This document shows, piece after piece, positions 35,276 through 45,916 of a stretch of DNA of 64,000 nucleotides. Under the pieces are notes generated by a model that was given only the letters and a program-made list of their open reading frames with translations, was not told the origin of the DNA and did not search any database. The position numbers and the translations under genes were made by a program. Every line of letters starts with the position of its first letter. The first letter of the stretch is position 1. Origin of the DNA: Atkinsonella hypoxylon (taxonomy: Eukaryota; Ascomycota; Sordariomycetes; Hypocreales; Clavicipitaceae); NCBI GenBank assembly GCA_000729835.1, contig JFHB01000005.1:186001-250000 (forward strand), given 5' to 3'.

Positions 35276-36503
35276 GCCTCCTAATAGTGTTGTCTGCTCA
35301 TCGCCGACTATAGTCCTTTAGGCACCAGATCGCTTCCAATCAACTACCTTGCGACGACTTGCCGAACCTTCGATGGTTATGACTGAGGACATTTTGGACC
35401 TATTGTTTCAGAATATGAGCAGGCTGCAACAGCTATTACAATCGTTGAAAGATGCAGACGATGACGGATATGATGATGGATATGATGATGGAATATGATG
35501 ACGGAATATGATGATGGAATATGAAAACGGATACATGTTTGTATAAAGAGGATTTGCACTTGGAGTTAATTGTAAGAAGCGCGAAGGTGTGCACACTGCC
35601 CCAATAGAACAGACAATCCGGTATTGCACCTTAAGGTCTACGCCCGTGTCACGTCTGGTGCACTAAAGCTCCCGCGCACGCGCACATAGCAGGGGTTCCA
35701 GTAAATCTCAGGTCCAGCCTATGTGTGCATTGGTCCAGAGCGGAGCCAGAGCGGGTGTAGATTTAGGTAGAATGGCATATGCTAATTACACAGTATTAAT
35801 TTCTAAGCAAGAGATCTAGAGTATAGAGCGCGCATTTCTATAGCACGATACCACTAGGGGAAGGAAGCTGCTCCACAGCGTTCACCACACCTTAGCTCTC
35901 GCTTGGCCAGCGGCTGCTACATCGCAAATTCCTTACATCATAGATTCCCTGCATCTATTCCGTATTAACAGTAGCTATTAGTATTAACAGTTAGGCGGCG
36001 TAATCTAAGGCATTAATTTCAAGTATAATAGCTTCTCTATATAGATATCTTAAATATATATAAAAGCTGATTTAATCTTCTATATTGTGTCGTGGGAAAT
36101 GAGACCCTTTTTGATGTCATCAAGGCAGAAAGTGGGCTGCTACGGCAGATTGATATTTAAAGTGCGTGGCTTTTCCACATTATAGTTGATAGTCAACTAG
36201 CTTCGTCTATTGTTATTTAAGGATTATTTCTGTTACTCTCTTCCTCTTTTATCTATTATCAGTATAGGCTTGAGCTTGAGCTTACCATCTGATGATGGAT
36301 TGGAACAGCATTTGGGCTGACCGACAGATTTATATTCTACTCCGTACTCAGTGCGTCGCGACGCGGGGTGGAACCCCCACACAGTAACTATACAGTATAC
36401 AGCACAGTACATAACCAAGTCGAGACTACTACAAAAGATTTCCGAACTTCGAACACCTTTACATAAATCACGCCGTCAGGAGAAGAACGGCGCGCAAGTC
36501 ACG
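35276..36503. other. Intergenic, AT-rich in part
   Basis: No gene recognised. Around 35990-36070 and 36180-36260 the DNA is AT-rich. TATTCCGTA (35956) and TACTCCGTA (36338) copies of the dispersed 9-mer occur; the second is about 160 bp upstream of the Fta4 start codon. Confidence 0.4.
35452..35524 (+). repeat. Imperfect (GATGATGGA(A)TAT)n repeat
   Basis: About five related 12-15-bp units built from GATGATGGATAT and GATGACGGAATAT. No convincing reading frame contains it. Confidence 0.75.
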
Positions 36504-37344
36504 ATGGCGACTGCGCCCACTGTCCCCTCCCTAAAAGAAGCCTTCATCACCGCCCAAACCAATCTCCTGTCGCAACCACTTGCCCTATCACGAGCCTGGC
36601 TCCGAGCCAATGACGCCTCAGAGAAGCCCATCCCCGCGCGACTCCTCGACGACGTCCTCTTCACCCTTAACCAGACGATCCAGCAGCACTGCAGACGCGT
36701 TTACCCTCCTCAGGCTAGCTACAACGTTGCAGAACAGATAAGTAACGCATATCTGCGCGATGCCGAAGACCGAGTGAGAGGGTTGAAGGAATCTGAGAGT
36801 ACGATAGGGAGGGAGCTAGATTTTAGTGAGGATAATTCATTTTCTTTTTGAACGTCAGACAAGACTTTGATGATCATTGAGACTGTCTTCTAATTCGATT
36901 ATCATAGTCGCGGACAATTCGATAGAAGCGCTTCCCACGGTGTGGCCCATCGAAAAGGATATAGAGAATAATCCTGCTGCGGCAGAGGAATATGAAGCAT
37001 TTGTGCAGAGGTTGACGGAGTTGACGGAGCAGCGACAACAACTTAGACTCCGAGTACAGCAATTACGAAGGATTGAAGCTTCTGTGAAACCCCTTTCCGC
37101 GACAGAAGAGAATAAAGTGCAGGACAACCTGGTGACAAAGAATGGCCCTATTGAACAAGAGCTGGAGAAAATGCGCGCTTTGTTATCGCGTGTCGCTGAG
37201 CAGGTTGCAAAGCTGGCAGAGCAACCGGCCCAAAATCGGTTACAATCACGGACATCTTCCACAGTTGACCTGGGGGACATGGCTAAGGCACGAAAGAGAA
37301 ATCTTGATGACTTTCTGTCGGATCCTAGGGTATTTCCATCTTAA
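36504..37344 (+). CDS. Kinetochore protein Fta4-like (Sim4/CCAN complex)
   Basis: Two exons, 36504-36825 and 36908-37344, give 252 residues. The 82-nt intron begins GTGAGG, has a TTCTAAT branch site and ends ATCATAG; the phase-1 join reads RELDF-IADNSIEALPTVWP. Fta4 (Nkp1 in budding yeast) is a subunit of the inner kinetochore Sim4/COMA-associated complex at centromeres. Features matching the family are the N-terminal SLKEAFITAQTNLLSQPLAL, the HCRRVYPPQASYNVAEQIS helix, the ALPTVWP turn, and a long C-terminal helix with a conserved VQDNLV and ELEKMRALLSRVAEQV. Most of the protein is predicted helical and coiled. The start is the first ATG in frame after in-frame sequence without family character. 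Confidence 0.85.
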
Positions 37345-37533
37345 AGGCTAGCCCTCTTCTTGGCCAGCCTTTGAACCGAAATCTGGCTTTCACAACAATT
37401 CATTGACGCAACAGTCGGGGAATATCGGGACCACTAAAGTTTCTGAAATACCTGCAGCGCAGTTCCCTCAAGTCCCATATCGAATGCGGTCCGCCCCCTC
37501 GACAACTCTGCTGGTGAAATAAACAGGGATATC

Positions 37534-38760
37534 CTATTCATCATCCACCTCCTGCCAGAAAGCCTTAAGCCGCTCTGGCTCCCCGGAGCCGGCGTCACCA
37601 ATCACCAAATCCATCTCCCGCAGGAACAATTCAACGCCAAGGTGCTGATTATGATATCGAACTTTCTTTAGCCGTGGTATCAGCTCATCGTAGTTGCCCC
37701 AGTCACTCCACCTGTATGTCGAGTTGTCTCGATTCATGAAATCACAGCGTCTTGCGACAGACTATCAACGGCGACAGAATAACGAGTTTTAACGTCCGAG
37801 GACGCAATGCATCTTCAGAAGGTATCTTCTCATCAGCCGACGCTGTTTCGAGTTATGCTGCCGCTGAATGATTGCTGGCAAGGGCCACGTGGATCGGCCA
37901 GGCCGAAGCCTGTCGACGTCATAGGAGCTGAGATTGTCCTGATTATGAAGGTTGCTTTGTTTGCTGCTCGATCAATACTTTCGGGATATCTTGGTCAGGG
38001 ACAAAAGACGACAGCAGGTCGGTCAGGATTCGGTTCATGGCGCCCCTGTTCCGCTGTACGGCCTTTCCGGCTGCGAACTTCTTGGATGGCGCAGTACGAG
38101 GTGGAGGGCATAGAGGGTACCGCCACTTTGTGTGCCTATCGAAACATGGGTAATTCTCAAATCCTTCAACAAGGCAATAGATGCATCTTGTACCTGGCGT
38201 CAATTACATCTATCCCTTCAGCGTATGGCATGATATTTATAGACGTCTCGCCTAAAAGCAATTTAATGCTCTCGGTCCACATCACATGTGCCTCCAAACC
38301 CCGATCGATCTAGGTTGATGAGCCGAACTCTGTGCCGCCGAGCAGGTCCATCCGAAGCAACGTGCATCATGCGAGATCCCAGCAAAGGAGTAAAGAAAAG
38401 AAAGAAGTTCTTGATTTCCAGTTGCTCTAGACTCGGGCAGCCATAGTCGGCGTATGTGACGTGACAATAAAGGCTCGAGGCGGCCTTGCGACTCGTCTGC
38501 TGGGAGTCCAAACTCTGTGTGAGGCGGCGATCTTTCAGAAATTCAGCAAGCATTTTATCAAACATGACGGCGTCGTTAGCCATAATGGTGTCTTCATTGA
38601 CTGATATGATAGAACATGCCGCGGGAATATCCCGGGAGTGGCTGAGGTGGAGTCGCTAACAGATGGAAGCCTATTGAGGAACAAGGGCTGAATTATCCAT
38701 GATGGTGTGCTCCAATATCGGGAAACTAGGGTCGTGGATATCATTACAATCTTGCACTGC
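37534..38760 (-). pseudogene. Disabled gene of unknown family
   Basis: Consecutive minus-strand pieces look like parts of one protein but lie in different frames. From 38760 a piece reads DPSFPILEHTIMDNSALVPQ and then meets TAG. A 106-residue frame from ATG 38583 follows (YADYGCPSLEQLEIKNFF). Another frame around 38290-38180 reads LEAHVMWTESIKLLL and YAEGIDVIDARYKMH. A further frame down to 37943 contains CLVEGFENYPCFDRHTKWRY and RGAMNRILTDLLSSFVPDQD. A last 67-residue frame (37534-37737) ends LKAFWQEVDDE. Some switches might be introns, but the change near 38180 occurs within a few codons and fits a frameshift. I cannot name the family; a degraded regulator or F-box-like protein would be a guess. 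Confidence 0.4.
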
Positions 38761-40577
38761 GCTGCGTGTCTTCATTTCATGCATTTGGTCGCGTCAAGCC
38801 AAGGCAAGCCACGCCATGCCAATATCCATCACGATGCTACCGATAGAAGCTGAGTGCGCTAGTGGGCAGATGCGCATTGCATGGGCACTTGCCCGACCGG
38901 GCTGACAGCTGGCCAATCAACGAGGCAGCGAAGCGAAAGCTCGAGCTTGCCTGTCCAGCCACTTCCTACCAAGGCAGGTAATGATCATTACTGTCGCTTG
39001 TTTTCTCATCCTCCAATGTCAAATGGTGCCGAGCCTCGCACTCTCCTCTTAGAAAGCAGTATCGACGGGGACATCCTGGCGCCTGGCGCTCCCCAAGGTT
39101 CGAGACCCTAGCCAGGAAGTCAACGCTACCGTTTTTCATTCCTGCAACTGGCAGAGCGTGCATCTGGCTGTCATTTCTGCGGCAAGAACATGGGGTATGC
39201 TCGGAATTCGGAACAGGACAGAAAGAAGACAAAACGAAAAGGCGTCGAGGCTGAAAGCGAAGTTGCGGTCAAGGCTGCGTCAAAGAGTCCTTCTGATGAT
39301 CGAAATCCTACAGGACGACTCGCCTGCTCGACACGTCCAGCTCTCGAATCGCCGCGTCTGGTTGGACCGTTGCTGCGCTGTTTTAAACCAGCGTCGAGCG
39401 TCACTTTCGATATTCTTGGAGGGAAGCAAGCCTATTTCTTGAGAGTGGTCGAGTGTCGCTCGACGGAATCTTTCCGCTTCGCATTTTATCCTGCCTTCGC
39501 TCATTCAGGCGACTTGTTTATGGTTCTCTGATTCGCATAGGCTTAAAACTCCGCGTGAATAACTTGTACTAAATAAATAACCCGCGACGAAAGCGCACAT
39601 ACCGGAAATGACGGAACAAGTCTCATTTGAATGAAAACAAAGGGCCCTTCTATATCCACAATAGCTACTGGCATACGGAATCAACTGCATTGACACGCTT
39701 TTTCTTCTCCTTGTGCCAGCCGTAAAATTCCTACCAAGTTCTTTGTCTTGCCGGTAGTCAACACTAACGTTAGCATGCGCAAATCCAAGTGCGAATCTCA
39801 AGAGAACACCCAATAGCATCCTTGTCATCTTCGCAAAGCCGGCATCTTCTCGGTCTCGTCCGTTACTCGAAATTACAGTTACAAAATGAGCTGCCAGATG
39901 GATCAGTGACAATAGCCATTAAATGACTGGCCGAAATCACAACACCATGCAGGTTTACACGCATGTAACCCCACACAGGCGCAGTCAAATTTTCTAAAAA
40001 ATACTGATTCGTCAGAATGAGCTCAGTCATCACACCAACATGACCCAAAGTGGTTCTCCTGGACTAGATTCCGCTACAAATTCGATTACGGAATAACCAT
40101 CGTTCACCATTAGCACAACAGCTTCTTCCATCGCGTCGGACTCGCTTATAAAATGCGCTATGTGGGCCGGGAACTGTAGCTGCATTCTAACAAATCGTCT
40201 TAGTCTTTTCCATTATCACTGGTGGTTTGGCAATGTCCGTCCTTAATGGTGCTGAAAGGCCCCCACTGGTTATGAGTGAGCTGGACACGGTCGTCAGCAA
40301 CTAGACGATCGGAGTTTTCGATGATTACAATTCTGAACAAGCCATTGTTCTTCTCTCGTCGACTGAACTTCCCTATTTTTTTTTTCCCTTAGATACACGT
40401 GCGATGTTCCTCACCTCGACTTTTTCGATTGCAGTAGACTAAGAGCATCTCGTGCCATTGCCTCGAGGAGTATAAGAAAGCCTTGTGCTACTCAAATGTC
40501 CCTAATGCCTATGATGCAGCACATCTTAATCTCGGAGAAGCTCTATTGTTCGTTTTTTTGATGAGACTTGAGACAAG
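38761..40577. other. Intergenic with weak ORFs
   Basis: No family recognised. A minus-strand frame 39505-39912 contains, from an internal ATG, a signal-peptide-like start (MTRMLLGVLLRFALGFAHA) followed by a Cys-containing stretch of about 90 residues. It could be a small secreted protein or chance. Plus-strand frames at 39158-39531 are basic and low in complexity. A TACGGAATA motif lies at 40087. The last few hundred bases are the promoter side of the carotenoid oxygenase. Confidence 0.35.
39505..39834 (-). CDS. Weak candidate small secreted protein
   Basis: An internal ATG inside the open frame gives about 109 residues. The first 19 are basic then hydrophobic and end in AHA, like a signal peptide. 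The rest has four or five Cys and two N-x-T/S sites (NVS, NFT). It has no recognised family, no clear intron and no neighbour that supports it. It is listed only so that it can be tested. Confidence 0.15.
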   Translation of the reverse strand, partial: AKMTRMLLGVLLRFALGFAHANVSVDYRQDKELGRNFTAGTRRRKSVSMQLIPYASSYCGYRRALCFHSNETCSVISGMCAFVAGYLFSTSYSRGVLSLCESENHKQVA

Positions 40578-42372
40578 ATGACTATTGACATTACTCACAT
40601 TATCCATCGCACTGCTAATGATGAACAAGCGGACGCACAGCAAGCCATGGAGAACTATAAAAACGAAGCATGGAGGTCATGGCCTAATGAAGGAGCCGTA
40701 TGTCATGCCTTTTCCCTTCCCTTGCAAGTTCGCACACCAAAGACTTGCTGACATGAATTAGTTTGATGGGCTTGATGAATATCGTGAGCCTATCCACCTT
40801 GAGGTGAAAGGAAGCATTCCAACTTGGGCTGCGGGTACTTTCTACAGAACTGGGCCCGGTCAGGCTGTAGTTAAAAATACATCCAGAGGAACACATTACG
40901 TGTCTCACTGGTTTGATGGCTTCGCACATATGCATAAGTTTGTCATCATGCCAAAAACTGGAGATAGGGTGGGATGCTCAGTTACATATTCGTCACGTCG
41001 CCAATCTGAAGATTACATGAAGCTTGTGAAGAAGAAGGGATGGCGTTTCACCGTCTCTTTCGGTCAAAAAAGCGACCCTTGCGTTGGATTGTTCTCCAAG
41101 TTCATGAGCCTTTTCTCACCGCCACAAGTCAACAACAATGTCACTGTAATCCCCAATCTACCTGGCTTGAGAGATGAAGGTCCCACGAAAGGCACTCTCC
41201 ACAACGGGCCAAACAATGTTTATGCCTGTACAGACAGTGCGACCCTGCAAAGGCTGGACCCGAGAACGTTGGAGCCGTTAGGAATGGCTACACAAAGGAA
41301 TCTCCATCCAGATCTCAAGGGTTCCATATCTTGCGCGCACGCACAGAGGGACCCTGAGACCGGGGATCTGTTCAACTTTAATCTGAATCCCGGCGCAGTA
41401 GCAACCTATCGAGTTTTTCGTGTTAATGCTCATTCAGGCACAACGGACATTTTGGCAACAATCTCCGACTTACAACTGGCCCCTGCTTACATCCATAGTT
41501 TCTTTCTCACAAAGAATCACGTTATTCTTTGCGTTCCAACTTCACATTTCGGGTGGAACGGGTTAAAAATTCTGTGGGAACGCAACATTATCGAGTCAAT
41601 CAAGCCCTTTGACAAGAAAGATGAGTGTAAATGGCTAATCGTGGACAGACGTTATGGAAGAGGAGTAGTAGCCCGATTCTCAACGCGAGCCTCGTTTTTT
41701 TTCCACAGCGTCAACGCTTTCGAGGAGAAATCCAAGGACGATAATGGACACGAGTTCACGAATTTCTACATGGATTACATCAACTACGAGAATACAGACT
41801 TGATGCGTATGCTGTATTACGATATACTCATGGACCGAAATGGCGCGACAGCCCAGCGCTTGGAGGAATGTGGGTTCAAATCAGCACAAACCCATCTTGT
41901 TCGCCATAAGTTCACGATGCATACATACCCGCAGGAAGACAAGAGCGCTTATTCCCAAGTTGCGCAGGAAGTCTTCTCCATCCCAGGACCACATTCGGGG
42001 GAGCTACCGACCATCAACCCTTCACGAGCTGGGAAGGCCTACAGATACGTCTATGGAATTGGAAATAGAGGAAGGAGCATCCTTATGGACTGCTTGGTCA
42101 AGACCGATTTGCAGACACGAGAAGCGTTGATCTGGAATGGACCAGTCGGTCATACCCCTGGAGAACCGATATTCATACCACGTCCAGGCGGAGCCGAGGA
42201 AGATGATGGTGTTGTCATGACCTTGGTTCTTGACGCAAATGGCAGGAAGTCGTACTTGATGTGCTTGGACGCTGGAACGCTTGAGGAGCTGGGCAGAGCC
42301 GAAACGGATTTCCCTATCGCTTTGGGTTTGCATGGATCGCACACACCGTATGACAAAAATCACGTATCATAA
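40578..42372 (+). CDS. Carotenoid oxygenase (RPE65/CCD family)
   Basis: Two exons, 40578-40697 and 40762-42372, give 576 residues. The 64-nt intron starts GTATGT, has a CTGAC branch site and ends AATTAG, joining NEGA to FDGLDEYREP in phase 0. Carotenoid cleavage oxygenases use Fe(II) and O2 to cut polyene or stilbene double bonds. The four iron-binding histidines are visible: H233 (CAHAQRD), H285 (YIHSFF), H355 (FFFHSVNAFE) and H564 (GLHGSH). The N-terminal signature GTFYRTGPGQ and the WFDGFAHMHKF strand are present. Among fungal relatives are Neurospora CAO-2 and Fusarium CarT (torulene cleavage) and the stilbene-cleaving CAO-1 type; I cannot decide between them by eye. No carotenoid synthesis or opsin gene is nearby, so it stands outside a car cluster here. 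A cytosolic or peripheral membrane location is likely. Confidence 0.93.
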
Positions 42373-42853
42373 GGGACCAAGAAGTCTCTGCTTTGTATAT
42401 ACACATATTATACATAGCCATATGGGCAAGGAATTTCTGCAGTAGTTTCTCTTTTCTTGTCCATGTCACGGAAGGGTGGTGGCAGAGCTTGCGGAGGATG
42501 GTTAAATCAGCTCACCGCTTGCAGCCGAACTGCATGTCTGAGAAGTTCTTTGAGATGGAGTATGGGACAATAGTGTAGCAGGTTGTGGTGGAATGTGACA
42601 ATAGTCATAGACTGTTTCACAAGACGTCAATTTGAGATCACGCGTCACTTGCAGAGAAGTTGCACCAAGGCTTTTTGGCACACACATTCATGCAGGCGAA
42701 CTGTTTTTGCGAAATATGTCTGCTCCGGATTCATAGCCGAACGAAGAATCATGTACGACTAGAATATGACTAGAATCGTTCTTGCTCAAAACGGATTGAC
42801 TTTGGAACTGAATCAGCAACCGGGGCAAGGAATCCGGATTCTGTACAGTATTT
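42373..42853. other. Convergent intergenic stretch
   Basis: It lies between the tail ends of the carotenoid oxygenase (+) and the permease (-). Nothing else is recognised. Confidence 0.4.
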
Positions 42854-44356
42854 TTAGTGCCTATTGTAGATCACTTGGTAATTTTTCTTGGCAAATGAGA
42901 ACCACAATGTACAGATAAACACAATTATCACCCCCAATACCGCAGAAACGTAATTCATGCTCTGTGAATCAACCGAAGCGTAGTATGGGAAACAGTAGAA
43001 CACCGCGGCGAGGACAGTCCAAGCGAGAAGGATTACGTTTGACATGCATCCCAACACGGGATGCCAGAAGGGTCCATGCTGGAACTTGGATCGACCTCGA
43101 ACGAGGACCAGAACCACCGGCATACTGTAGCTGAAGTACTGCAATAGAAGGCCTGTGGCAATCAAGGAATTGAAGGCGACTTCCGAGCCTAGGTAAAGGC
43201 ACCCCAAGAGTCCGCTACAAGCCGAAGACCACATAAGAGACCAGAACGGTGTATGAAACGGTGCGGGCAGGACCCTTCCGAGGTATTTATGGAAGGGAAA
43301 CCCTCCATCGCGGCTTATAGTCCATGCTATTCGGGACTGCCAAGTTTGGATTGACCAGACACCTCCGGCGGTGGTGATTAGAATAGGAACCCATAGGGCC
43401 GTGGCCGTGGATTTGCTTCCGCTGATATGGTAGAATAATGTGATGGCCGAGTTATCCTGATTCGGGTCTATAAATGGCAAATTGACGAAGACAGCGACCA
43501 CCACGAGAAGACCTGTGACGGCGCCGACGAGGAGAGTCCACATCAATGCCTTTGGGATGTTGGTTGCGGGCGAGGGTATCTCCTCGGCCAGATGAGTCGG
43601 CACGTCCAGAGAGCATATAGTCCAGTTTATGCCGCTGATGCCGATGAGGAAAGCGACGCCGTCCCCCCAACCGGTTGCATTCACAGTATCGAAGAAGAAG
43701 CCTTTGGTAGAAACGTACTGGCGGGATGTGGCGAAGAGGGTCACGAAGACGGCGAGACAGGAGGCCGCGCTAAAGAGCAGCATAGCCTTGGAGATGCTGG
43801 GCAGCGCGTGCTCAAAGGACGCACACACGAGCGTGAGAATGTTCAGCAGCTGGAAGCCCAGGAAGCCCATCCAGCGCTGATAGGCAAAGCCGGGATCGAA
43901 CAACGCAATTATTCCGCAGACGCCCGTGGACACAGACAGACAGGCGGAGGCGCCGGTCGCTACGGCTCCCAACCAGCTCGACATGGCCGTGAAATACGAT
44001 AGGCTCCGTCTCCAGTTCGCCGGCGCCAGCTGGCTTACCCATATGTATTGCCCTCCGGGATGGGGCATGGCGGAGGACAGCTCAGCGAGGGAGGTGGCGG
44101 TGGCCAGTCCGACGATGACGATGACGAGGAAGCCCCAGAAGAACAGCGGTGAACCACCGAGCGGAACCGAGCTTCCAAGAACAAGGAGGACTGCGACGGC
44201 AGTGTTCGTGGTTCCATATCCCATGCCGACAGCAGAGAGCGTAGTAAACGGCTTCTGTGTCTGAACCATGAGTTTCTCACTGCGGATCAAGTCCTCGTGT
44301 TTGGTGCTCATGATGACGTCGTTTGAGACTTCGGAGTCTGATGTAGGATAATGCAT
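42854..44356 (-). CDS. Amino acid/choline/GABA-type permease (APC superfamily)
   Basis: A single exon of 500 residues, typical for fungal APC permeases. The N-terminal cytosolic part (about 45 residues) is followed by some twelve hydrophobic segments. The family's TM1 region reads FTTLSAVGMGYGTTNT, and TM3 begins with the conserved MPHPGGQYIWVSQLAP. The loop after TM6 has THLAEEIPSPATNIPKALMW, the APC 'consensus amphipathic' region in GABA permease (GabA/Uga4) and choline transporter (Hnm1) relatives. WTISRDGGFPFHKYLGRV after TM8 is also conserved. It should import an amine or amino acid at the plasma membrane; the substrate cannot be read from the sequence. A (TA)n/(TATG)n microsatellite lies in its promoter. 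Confidence 0.9.
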   Translation of the reverse strand: MHYPTSDSEVSNDVIMSTKHEDLIRSEKLMVQTQKPFTTLSAVGMGYGTTNTAVAVLLVLGSSVPLGGSPLFFWGFLVIVIVGLATATSLAELSSAMPHPGGQYIWVSQLAPANWRRSLSYFTAMSSWLGAVATGASACLSVSTGVCGIIALFDPGFAYQRWMGFLGFQLLNILTLVCASFEHALPSISKAMLLFSAASCLAVFVTLFATSRQYVSTKGFFFDTVNATGWGDGVAFLIGISGINWTICSLDVPTHLAEEIPSPATNIPKALMWTLLVGAVTGLLVVVAVFVNLPFIDPNQDNSAITLFYHISGSKSTATALWVPILITTAGGVWSIQTWQSRIAWTISRDGGFPFHKYLGRVLPAPFHTPFWSLMWSSACSGLLGCLYLGSEVAFNSLIATGLLLQYFSYSMPVVLVLVRGRSKFQHGPFWHPVLGCMSNVILLAWTVLAAVFYCFPYYASVDSQSMNYVSAVLGVIIVFICTLWFSFAKKNYQVIYNRH

Positions 44357-45916
44357 GACTGCTGGGAACGGAAAGAAAGACTTGTTGAGGACAGACTTGC
44401 CAAGAGGGACGTTTGTTCACAGAGGGATGGCGAAGCCGTCGTTCATATAAGCTTTCTCCGCATGTCTGCGTGATGCTGTTGAGATGTGGTGACTGTCACG
44501 TCACATCATGTCCGGAACACAAAACGTATTCGACTTGGTGGAATGCCACGATGGGGAGAAGGGAACATGAGGATTATTCCATGTCACACGCAAGGGGTAG
44601 GCGGAGAACGAAATATTATGTTGTGTATCTAGTATATATATATATATATATGTATGTGTGTATGTATGTATGTATGTGTGTATGTATGTATGTACGGAGC
44701 TTTGCCTGAGATTTTGCGTTATAAATGCAGAGCTTAGGCAAGCAGGGAGAAGCGTAGCTTCCCGCTTTACATCTTTAATGGGCTGGTGCAAAGTGGGGAA
44801 CGAATTTCTGCCTCTTGATTATTGGTTCAAATGTTCAATTCGTTCGGCCATTGGTCAAAGAAAATTGTGATATACTGTGATGTATTGCTCTTCTTATATG
44901 GTAGTGTTAAGGAACCTTAAAGTACGGAAAATTGGCGGTGAGATTCTGCTGTAAAGAAAGCTGCTGCAGGCAGAAGCATAATAAAAGAGTAACTATTCTT
45001 ATAGCTACTAAATTAACTATATTAAGGCCTCTTCTGCACTATATATTACGGATCCGGACCAACCTTAACCTGAAGCACTTCGACGCTTTCCCTGCGCCTA
45101 TGATGCCGAAAAATTTGGCTGGCATACAGGTACTAGTATATCCATCCGCCATGCAGGGAATAGTCCAACACGCAACGCCACCTCGGAGTAGCTGTTTAAG
45201 ACATGACTGGCCGGACCAAGTGACAGGATGGGCCAAGCGATGCCGTTCCCCGCGCCCTGGGTCCCGGGAGGAAGCTTTCCCAATGCCCATCAGCTCGGAT
45301 AAGACGACGATACCTGGTGCTTGATACTGAGAGGTGAGCCATTGTGATAGGTGAAGTCTGGCGACGATGATGGTTAGCTCCCTCCCCCCCCCCCTTCCTT
45401 TCCCCGACTGGCACTGCGCTTAACAACACTCCCCTACATAATGTTTTGCGTACTGCTTGCACAGTTAGGCGAGTTAGCTTTCCCCGTCTTTCTTCTTCTT
45501 TTCCCCGGATGTGCCACGGCCACCCCAGTTCGGTTACACGACCTGAGACAAGTTGGCGCCCAGCGGGCTGTGTCTAGACGAAGTAGATATAGCACAAGAT
45601 GGCGCACTAGTGTAGTCAAGGGAAAAGAGAAATACATGGTGGGGAGGGAAATGAGAAAAAATGAATAATGATAATAATAAAAATGAAAATTTCATTATTA
45701 TCGTGAGCCGGTTTCCCTTTGGTTGTATAACTGCTTTGGCCCCAAAGCGATGCCGAGTCAGACGTCAACCATTGTGCCACGGAAAAAAAAATTCAAAAAT
45801 TCAAAAAAATTCAAGGGAAACTGAGATTCTGACAACATGTCATATTTCTGTTCTGCTTGGATATGTGACAACTCCATTTCAATACTCACGTTTCCATTCC
45901 GGATGCGGAAACAATA
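44357..45916. other. Intergenic with promoter of the permease
   Basis: No gene recognised. It contains the TA/TATG microsatellite (44632-44695), T/C-rich runs near 45385-45410, and A-rich stretches at about 45655-45690 and 45780-45820. Confidence 0.4.
44632..44695 (+). repeat. (TA)n(TATG)n microsatellite
   Basis: About ten TA units followed by roughly a dozen TATG/TGTG units, ending next to a TACGGAG sequence. It is about 280 bp upstream of the permease start codon. Confidence 0.9.
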
